Shown here: positions 43,703 through 49,285 of the stretch, piece after piece
How the letters are laid out: every line of letters starts with the position of its first letter
How positions within the stretch are numbered: position 1 is the stretch's first letter
Assembly: GCF_016863275.1 (NCBI RefSeq)
Contig: NZ_BOOO01000026.1
Coordinates: 1-49,285, forward strand
Origin: Planotetraspora mira
Lineage (GTDB): Bacteria; Actinomycetota; Actinomycetes; Streptosporangiales; Streptosporangiaceae
Length of the DNA stretch: 49,285 bases
Reading direction: 5' to 3'
The notes under the pieces: model-generated
Databases searched by the model: none
What the model was told of the DNA's origin: nothing
What the model saw: only the letters and a program-made list of their open reading frames with translations
Program-made: the position numbers and the translations under genes

Positions 43703-43768
43703 GCGGCCACAAGGACCCGGGGAGGCGGCCACTTGGACCCGCCGGGGCGGCCAGAAGAAGGAGACGGT
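43703..43768 (+). repeat. Three 22-bp direct repeats (iterons) upstream of the two-component genes
   Basis: GCGGCCA recurs at 43703, 43725 and 43747, exactly 22 bp apart. The first two copies read GCGGCCAC-N2-GGACCCG; the third keeps GCGGCCA and is then degenerate. Two helical turns per step suits a tandem-binding regulator, perhaps the NarL-type protein encoded downstream (inference). Confidence 0.7.
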
Positions 43769-43821
43769 CTCGTCCCTCCGGAGGAAGGGGACCACGCCCC
43801 TGCGGCGGATACCGTTCCCCT

Positions 43822-45483
43822 ATGCGGTGGCGTGGCGGAGTGCTGGACGTCTTCCTCGCGGTGTGCGGGGTCGTCCTCGACGTGCTCGTCACCCATGGGC
43901 ACTGGGGCGGGCCGTCGGCGCCCTGGTGGATCAGGGCCCTGTTCGCCCTGCTCGCCGGCCTTCCGCTGGGACTGGTGCGCCGGCGGCCGGGCCCGGTCGC
44001 GATCTACTTCGCCGGCTTTCTCGTCGTCTGCGACCAGCTCGGCGCCTCCACCACGGACACTCTGCAGATCCTGCTCCCCATCGCCGTCGGCGTGGTGGCC
44101 CGGGAGAGGGGGTGGCGCTGGACGGCTCCGGTGGCGGTCCTCGCCGGTGCGGCGACGGCCGTCAACCTGGCCGATCCGGGGATCGCCTTCACCCAGAACT
44201 CGTGGTTCTACTCGGTCGGCATCATCGCCTTCCCGGTGCTGGTCGGCCGATATCTGCGCAGCGAGAAAGGTCAGGGCGAGGAGGACCCGGCGCCCCTGCT
44301 CGACCTGCTGCTCGCCGGCGGCGGGGTGGCGTTCGCCGTCCTCGGCACCTGGCCGTTCTGGGACAGCGGGACGCCGCCGGTGTGGGTGGTCGGCCTCGGG
44401 GCGGTGGTGGCGGGCTTCGCCCTCGGCGTCGTCCGCAAGCACCCGGGGGCCGTACTGCTGCTGGAGAGCGTGATCCTGGTCGTGGCCGACCAGTACGCCC
44501 CGCGGACGGGGAGCAGCCTCCAACTCCTCGCACTCGTCGCACTGGGCGTGTTCTCCACCCGGGCGAGCTGGACGTGGGTGGGCGCCGGATATCTGCTCAC
44601 CTGCTCCGTCACCGCCATCGTGATAGTCGACGACCCGGCCGACATCACGATCGTCCGCGTGGTCACGCTCATGGCCATCGTGACCGCCCCCGTCGCGATC
44701 GGCCGGTACGTCCGCGCCCGCCAGGCCGAGGGGCGTCAGGCGAGGGAGCTGAGCGCCGAGCGCCTGCGCGCCGACCGGCTCGCCGAGCGGGAGCGGATCG
44801 CCCGCGACGTCCACGACATCGTGGCGCACCACGTCGGGGCGATGGTGTTGCGGGCGAGCGCGGCCCAGTACGCCGGGGCGACCGGGCCCGCGGCCGAGGC
44901 GCTGGACGACATCAGGGAGACCGGCCACCGCGTCCTGGAGGACCTCCGCGGGCTGCTCACCGTGCTCAGGGACCCCGAACGCGACGAACTCGCGCGCACC
45001 GGGCCCGGTGACGTCAGCCTCGACCTCACGCTGGCCGACCCCGACGACATCATGCGCGACGCCGTCGCCCGGATGGCCGCCGCCGGTCTGCGGGTGGAGC
45101 TGAGCATCGCCACCGAGGCCGTGGCGGCGCCGCTGGTCGTCCGGGCGTCCGCGGCCAGGATCGTCCAGGAGGGCCTGACGAACGTCCTCAAGCACGCCGG
45201 TTCCGAGGCGACGGCCGAGATCACGGTCGGGATGGAGAAGGGCGCGATGACCGTGGAGGTCCGCAACGGCCCCGGCACGGCGAGACCGGGGGAGACGCTG
45301 CCCTCGACCGGGCAGGGGATCGCCGGGATGCGCGAACGGGCCCGCGCGCTCGGCGGCCGGCTCACGGCCGGTCCCGTGGAGGACGGCGGCTGGCGCCTGG
45401 CCGCGTCCTTACCCCTGCCCGACCCCGCGGAGGGCCCCGAGGCCGGCCCGGAATGCCGGTGGACCTCACGGAGCCCGTCGTGA
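43822..45483 (+). CDS. Sensor histidine kinase, NarL-system (HisKA_3) type
   Basis: A 553-residue membrane kinase. Residues 1-300 hold about 10 hydrophobic segments forming an integral sensor domain with no large external loop. The dimerisation/phosphoacceptor helix reads ERERIARDVHDIVAHHVGAM, with His331 as the acceptor. The ATPase domain is shortened but has VQEGLTNVLKHAG (N box) and GQGIAGMRERARALGG (G box). ATG 43822 is used; a strong GGAGGAAGG lies too far upstream (about 35 nt), so the true start is not certain. The stop overlaps the response regulator start (GTGA). The signal is unknown; membrane stress sensing, as in DesK-like kinases, is plausible. Confidence 0.9.
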   Translation: MRWRGGVLDVFLAVCGVVLDVLVTHGHWGGPSAPWWIRALFALLAGLPLGLVRRRPGPVAIYFAGFLVVCDQLGASTTDTLQILLPIAVGVVARERGWRWTAPVAVLAGAATAVNLADPGIAFTQNSWFYSVGIIAFPVLVGRYLRSEKGQGEEDPAPLLDLLLAGGGVAFAVLGTWPFWDSGTPPVWVVGLGAVVAGFALGVVRKHPGAVLLLESVILVVADQYAPRTGSSLQLLALVALGVFSTRASWTWVGAGYLLTCSVTAIVIVDDPADITIVRVVTLMAIVTAPVAIGRYVRARQAEGRQARELSAERLRADRLAERERIARDVHDIVAHHVGAMVLRASAAQYAGATGPAAEALDDIRETGHRVLEDLRGLLTVLRDPERDELARTGPGDVSLDLTLADPDDIMRDAVARMAAAGLRVELSIATEAVAAPLVVRASAARIVQEGLTNVLKHAGSEATAEITVGMEKGAMTVEVRNGPGTARPGETLPSTGQGIAGMRERARALGGRLTAGPVEDGGWRLAASLPLPDPAEGPEAGPECRWTSRSPS

Positions 45484-46169
45484 TCCGCGTCGTGGTCGCC
45501 GACGACCAGGCGCTGGTCCGGGCGGGCGTGCGGATGATGCTGGAGGCCGCCGGGGACATGGAGGTCTGCGGCGAGGCCGCCGACGGCGCGGAGGCCGTGC
45601 GGCTCGCTGAGCGCCACCGGCCCGACGTGCTGCTCATGGACCTGCGGATGCCCCGCGTGGACGGGCTCGAGGCCACCCGGCGCATCCTGGCCGCCGACCC
45701 GGCCGCGCGGATCGTGGTGTTGACCACATTTTCCGACGACGTGAACGTCTACTCCGCCCTGCGCGCCGGAGCCCTCGGCTTCCTGGTGAAGGACGACCCA
45801 CCGGACCGGATGGTCGAGGCCGTACGGCGGGCGGCACTGGGGGAGCCGCTGCTCGCCCCGTCGGTGTTGCGGCGGTTGGTCGAACGCGCGCTGGCGGCCG
45901 AGCGCCAGACGGCCCGTCTCCCCGGCAACCTCACGGAACGCGAGGTCCAGGTCCTCACGCTGGTCGGGATGGGCCTGTCCAACGCCGAGATCGGCGACCG
46001 GCTCCATGTGGGGGTGACGACCGTCAAGAGCCACGTCGCGGCGATCATGGAGAAGCTCGAGTTGCGCAACCGGACCCAGGCCGCGGTCGTGGCCCACCGG
46101 TTCGGCTTGGTCGACGCGGAGTTCAATGCCCTGGAACCGCCTCGCGGCGCGCGGGAAAGGGGCATGTAG
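45480..46169 (+). CDS. LuxR/NarL-family response regulator
   Basis: A 229-residue two-domain regulator paired with the upstream kinase. The receiver domain has VVVADDQALVRAG (acidic pair), phospho-acceptor Asp54 in LLMDLRMP, a Thr in VVLTTFSDD and Lys in FLVKDDPP. The C-terminal LuxR-type helix-turn-helix reads LTEREVQVLTLVGMGLSNAEI and VGVTTVKSHVAAIMEKLELRNR. GTG 45480 overlaps the kinase stop by 4 bp and has GGAG 6 nt upstream; it is favoured over ATG 45453. Likely targets include its own promoter, where three 22-bp iterons lie. Confidence 0.93.
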   Translation: MIRVVVADDQALVRAGVRMMLEAAGDMEVCGEAADGAEAVRLAERHRPDVLLMDLRMPRVDGLEATRRILAADPAARIVVLTTFSDDVNVYSALRAGALGFLVKDDPPDRMVEAVRRAALGEPLLAPSVLRRLVERALAAERQTARLPGNLTEREVQVLTLVGMGLSNAEIGDRLHVGVTTVKSHVAAIMEKLELRNRTQAAVVAHRFGLVDAEFNALEPPRGARERGM

Positions 46170-46179
46170 GGTCTGGGGC

Positions 46180-46746
46180 GTGAACTCTGCCGAGGACCGG
46201 ATCTACACGGTTCCCAACCTGCTGAGCGCACTGCGACTGCTCGGCGTCCCGGTCTTCCTCTGGCTCGTTCTGGGACCCCATGAGGACGGCTGGGCCATCC
46301 TGCTGCTGATGCTCGCGGGGTTCTCCGACTGGCTCGACGGCAAGCTCGCCCGCGCCTGGGGACAGACCAGCAGGCTGGGCCGCCTGATCGACCCGCTCGC
46401 CGACCGGCTCTACATCCTGGCCACCCTGGTCGGGCTGGTGCTGCGCGACGCCATCCCGCTGTGGCTGGCGCTCGTGGTGCCGCTGCGCGACGTCATGCTC
46501 CTGTGGGTCCCCCCGGTCCTGCGCCGCCACGGGTACGGCCCGGCGCTGCCGGTCCACTTCCTCGGGAAGGCGGCGACGGCGGCCCTCATGTACGCCTTCC
46601 CGCTGCTCTTCCTCGCCTCCCACGACGGTTGGTACGCGGAGATCTCCACGATCTTCGGATGGGCCTTCGCCATCTGGGGAACTGGTCTGTATTGGTGGGC
46701 GGGGGTGTTGTATGTCGTACAGGTGCGCCACCTAACGAAGGGGTGA
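46180..46746 (+). CDS. CDP-alcohol phosphatidyltransferase family protein
   Basis: A 188-residue membrane enzyme that swaps CMP of CDP-diacylglycerol for an alcohol in phospholipid synthesis. The signature is complete: [20 protein letters not shown] then LIDPLADR, matching DxxDGxxAR-x8-GxxxDxxxD. About six spans flank it. The acceptor (glycerol 3-phosphate, inositol phosphate or another lipid head) cannot be set from sequence. GTG 46180 ([13 protein letters not shown]) is used because GTCTGGGG lies close upstream; an ATG 18 codons earlier lies in the response regulator gene. Its stop overlaps the next gene, so both are probably in one operon. Confidence 0.88.
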   Translation: MNSAEDRIYTVPNLLSALRLLGVPVFLWLVLGPHEDGWAILLLMLAGFSDWLDGKLARAWGQTSRLGRLIDPLADRLYILATLVGLVLRDAIPLWLALVVPLRDVMLLWVPPVLRRHGYGPALPVHFLGKAATAALMYAFPLLFLASHDGWYAEISTIFGWAFAIWGTGLYWWAGVLYVVQVRHLTKG

Positions 46747-46748
46747 CC

Positions 46749-49253
46749 GTGAAGGCCGTCGTCATGGCGGGCGGGGAGGGGACACGGCTGCGGCCGATGA
46801 CCGCCAACCAGCCCAAGCCCCTACTCCCGATCATCAACCGGCCGATCATGGAGCACGTGCTCCGGCTGCTGAAGCGCCACGGGTACACCGAGACCGTCGT
46901 CACGGTCCAGTTCCTGGCCGCCCTGATCCGCAACTACTTCGGCGACGGCGACGAGCTCGGCATGAGCCTCCACTACGCCACCGAGGAGATCCCGCTCGGC
47001 ACGGCCGGCAGCGTCAAGAACGCGGCCGACAAACTCCGCGAGGACCGGTTCCTCGTCATCTCCGGCGACGCCCTGACCGACATCGACCTGACCGACATGC
47101 TCCGCTTCCACCGGGAGAACCGGGCCCTGGTCACCATCGGCCTCAAGCGCGTCCCCAACCCGCTCGAGTTCGGGATCATCATCGTCGACGAGAACGGGCG
47201 GATCCAGCGCTTCCTGGAGAAGCCCACATGGGGCCAGGTGTTCTCCGACACCGTCAACACCGGCATCTACATCATGGAGCCCTCGGTCCTCGACGAGATC
47301 GAGCCGGGACAGTCCGTCGACTGGTCGTCCGACATCTTCCCCAAGCTGCTCGAGAGCGGGAAGCGGCTGTTCGGGTACGTAGCGGACGGCTACTGGGAGG
47401 ACGTCGGCACCCACGAGAGCTACCTGAAGGCCCAGGCAGACGTCCTGGAGGGCAAGGTCAAGGTCGACTTCGACGCGTTCGAGCTCGCACCGGGCGTCTG
47501 GGCCGCCGAAGGCGCCTCCGTCGACCCGGACGCCGTGCTGAAGGGCCCGCTCTACATCGGCGACTACGCGAAGGTCGAGGCCGGGGCCGAGCTGCGCGAG
47601 TACACGGTCCTCGGCAGCAACGCGGTGGTCAAGGAGGGCGCCTTCCTCCACCGCGCGGTCGTCTGCGACAACGTCTACGTCGGCCCGGCGGCCCACCTCC
47701 GGGGTTGCGTGATCGGCAAGAACACCGACGTGATGACCGGCGCGAGGATCGAGGAGAACGCCGTCGTCGGCGACGAGTGCGTCATCGAGGCCGAGGCCTA
47801 CGTCTCCTCCGGCGTGAAGATCTATCCGTTCAAGACCATCGAGGCGGGCGCGGTCGTCAACACCAGCGTCATCTGGGAGTCGCGTGGCCAGCGCAGCCTG
47901 TTCGGGCCTCGCGGCGTCTCCGGTCTCGTCAACGTGGAGATCACCCCCGAGCTGTGCGTACGGCTGGCCAGCGCCTACGCCACGACCCTCAGGAAGGGCG
48001 ACACCGTCGTCACGTCCCGCGACGCCTCCCGCGCCGCCAGGGCGCTCAAGCGGGCCGTGATCAGCGCGCTCAACTCCAGCGCCATCAACGTCGTCGACCT
48101 GGAGGCCGCCGCGCTCCCCGTCACCCGGTTCAACACCTCCAGGGAGAACGTCCGGGGCGGCATCGCCCTGCGGACCACCGCGGGCGACCCCCAGAGCGTC
48201 GACATCGTGTTCATGGACGAGTCCGGGGCCGATCTGTCCCAGGCGGCCCAGCGGAAGCTGGAGAGGGTCTTCTCGCGGCAGGAGTACCGCCGTGCCTTCC
48301 CCGGCGAGATCGCCGAGCTGACCTTCCCCGCGAGGGCCGTCGACACCTACGCCCGGGAGTTGCTGCGCTGCATCGACATGACCGGCGTGAAGGACGCCGA
48401 GATGAAGGTCGTGGTCGACTGCGCGGGAGGCACGTCCTCGCTCGTGCTGCCCAGCCTGCTCGGCCGTGCCGGCGTCGACGTGCTGACCGTCAACAACCGC
48501 CTGGACGACGTCTCGCCCACGGAGAGCCTCGCCGAGCGCCGCCGTGACCTCCAGAGGCTCGCCGAGCTCGTGGCCTCGTCCAGAGCGGCCTTCGGCGTAC
48601 GGTTCGACCCCGTGGGCGAACGGGTGTCCCTGGTCGACGAGATGGGCCAGCTCATCAGCGAGGAGCGGGCCCTGCTCGTCGTGCTCGACCTGGTCGCGGC
48701 CGAGCGCAGGGGAGGCAGGGTCGCCCTCCCCGTCACGACGACGCGGGTCGCCGAGATGGTCTGCCGGTTCCACGGCGTGCAGGTCGACTGGACCGCAACG
48801 GGCGTGGACACGCTCGCGACGGCCGCGCGGCACCCCGACATGATCTTCGCCTGCGATGGGCGCGGCGGCTTCATCGTGCCCGAGTTCGCCCCGACGGTGG
48901 ACGGGCTCGCGGTGTTCCTCCGGCTGCTCGGCCTGGTCGCGCGGACCCGGCTGTCCCTCAGCCAGATCGACGCCCGCATCCCGGAGGCGAAGCTGCTCAA
49001 GCGGACCGTGCCGACGCCGTGGGCCCACAAGGGGGCGGTGATGCGGTCGGTGGTCGAGGCCGCGGAGGGCCACAGGATCGACACCACCGACGGGGTGCGG
49101 GTCGTCGAGGACGACGGCAGCTGGGCCCTCGTCCTGCCCGACCCGTCCGAGGCCGTCACCCACCTGTGGGCCGAGGGCCACGACGTCGACAGCGCCCAGG
49201 GCATCCTCGAACGGTGGGCCCGCGTGGTGGAACAGGCCGCCGGCTCGCAATGA
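46749..49253 (+). CDS. Mannose-1-phosphate guanylyltransferase fused to a phosphomannomutase-like domain
   Basis: An 834-residue fusion. Residues 1-235 are a nucleotidyltransferase: [20 protein letters not shown] (active site), [12 protein letters not shown] and [18 protein letters not shown] left-handed beta-helix of hexapeptide repeats follows (about 250-370; [20 protein letters not shown]). Residues about 380-834 resemble phosphomannomutase but lack its landmarks: the catalytic Ser loop (TASHNP) reads RTTAGDP, the metal loop (DGDADR) reads DPVGER, and the sugar loop (GEESGH) reads DGRGGFI. The C-terminal part is therefore likely regulatory. Streptomyces has a similar protein of about 830 residues. 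Start is GTG 46749, with AAGGGG 5 nt upstream; GTG 46743 overlaps the previous stop. Confidence 0.9.
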   Translation: MKAVVMAGGEGTRLRPMTANQPKPLLPIINRPIMEHVLRLLKRHGYTETVVTVQFLAALIRNYFGDGDELGMSLHYATEEIPLGTAGSVKNAADKLREDRFLVISGDALTDIDLTDMLRFHRENRALVTIGLKRVPNPLEFGIIIVDENGRIQRFLEKPTWGQVFSDTVNTGIYIMEPSVLDEIEPGQSVDWSSDIFPKLLESGKRLFGYVADGYWEDVGTHESYLKAQADVLEGKVKVDFDAFELAPGVWAAEGASVDPDAVLKGPLYIGDYAKVEAGAELREYTVLGSNAVVKEGAFLHRAVVCDNVYVGPAAHLRGCVIGKNTDVMTGARIEENAVVGDECVIEAEAYVSSGVKIYPFKTIEAGAVVNTSVIWESRGQRSLFGPRGVSGLVNVEITPELCVRLASAYATTLRKGDTVVTSRDASRAARALKRAVISALNSSAINVVDLEAAALPVTRFNTSRENVRGGIALRTTAGDPQSVDIVFMDESGADLSQAAQRKLERVFSRQEYRRAFPGEIAELTFPARAVDTYARELLRCIDMTGVKDAEMKVVVDCAGGTSSLVLPSLLGRAGVDVLTVNNRLDDVSPTESLAERRRDLQRLAELVASSRAAFGVRFDPVGERVSLVDEMGQLISEERALLVVLDLVAAERRGGRVALPVTTTRVAEMVCRFHGVQVDWTATGVDTLATAARHPDMIFACDGRGGFIVPEFAPTVDGLAVFLRLLGLVARTRLSLSQIDARIPEAKLLKRTVPTPWAHKGAVMRSVVEAAEGHRIDTTDGVRVVEDDGSWALVLPDPSEAVTHLWAEGHDVDSAQGILERWARVVEQAAGSQ

Positions 49254-49285
49254 GATTGATCACAGTGTTTGATTGCCGCGCCTCC

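Overview
The window reads as chromosome of a high-GC, Gram-positive filamentous actinobacterium, most likely Streptosporangiales (Nonomuraea, Streptosporangium or Microbispora type). This is an inference from strong G/C third-position bias, frequent GTG starts, RbpA under a SigR-type promoter, separate Lnt and Ppm1 genes, a ThyX, a fused attenuator-controlled TrpE-TrpG, a secreted chitinase and a fused GDP-mannose pyrophosphorylase/phosphomannomutase-like protein. About 45 protein genes were found. There are no rRNA or tRNA genes and no transposases that I could recognise.

Layout: 0.1-3.1 kb carries lipoprotein N-acyltransferase, polyprenol-phosphate mannose synthase and FxsA. 3.2-7.1 kb on the minus strand carries RbpA, an MFS permease, a glycerophosphodiesterase, a SpoU methyltransferase and a class I methyltransferase. 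7.2-10.1 kb (minus) is a MoxR-DUF58-VWA operon. 10.2-11.7 kb has two membrane proteins, one a degenerate kinase lobe, preceded by duplicated 5' regions. 11.8-14.1 kb is a secreted chitinase. 14.4-18.2 kb holds small membrane proteins, a Ppx/GppA phosphatase, a 45-residue coiled-coil protein, a metallophosphoesterase, a PH-like protein and a DUF3592 protein. 18.9-28.2 kb holds a Tat-exported CehA/McbA-type protein with a propeller, a wax ester synthase/DGAT, a Ser/Thr kinase, a type II NADH dehydrogenase-like enzyme and a DUF3311/SSS symporter pair. 28.9-33 kb holds a CocE-like hydrolase and trpL-trpEG. 33-39.5 kb holds an amidohydrolase, an ABC exporter, ThyX, a BNR/MoaD pair and a flavohaemoprotein. 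39.8-43.6 kb holds a C26-like protein, a crotonase, SRPBCC and acyl-CoA dehydrogenase proteins and a methyltransferase. 43.8-49.3 kb holds a two-component system, a CDP-alcohol phosphatidyltransferase and the ManC/PMM-like fusion.

The most unusual structure is a pair of mirrored repeat arrays (18177-18759 and 28300-28857). Each is built from a 53-bp unit starting GTGATCATGCACAGGTTCG, with exact 53-bp spacing. Units read forward in the left half and reverse in the right half, so each array is a giant imperfect palindrome. Paired units across the axis share up to 49 of 53 bases. Both arrays start on or within 8 bp of a stop codon. I know of no description of this element.

Regulatory features seen directly include a complete trp attenuator with a leader peptide carrying tandem Trp codons, a SigR-type promoter (GGAAT-N18-GTT) before rbpA, three 22-bp iterons before the histidine kinase, a perfect 16-bp hairpin covering the start region of the amidohydrolase, and several strong terminators. 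Three enzyme-like proteins lack key catalytic residues: a kinase lobe, a C26 hydrolase with Ser in place of Cys, and a phosphomannomutase domain.
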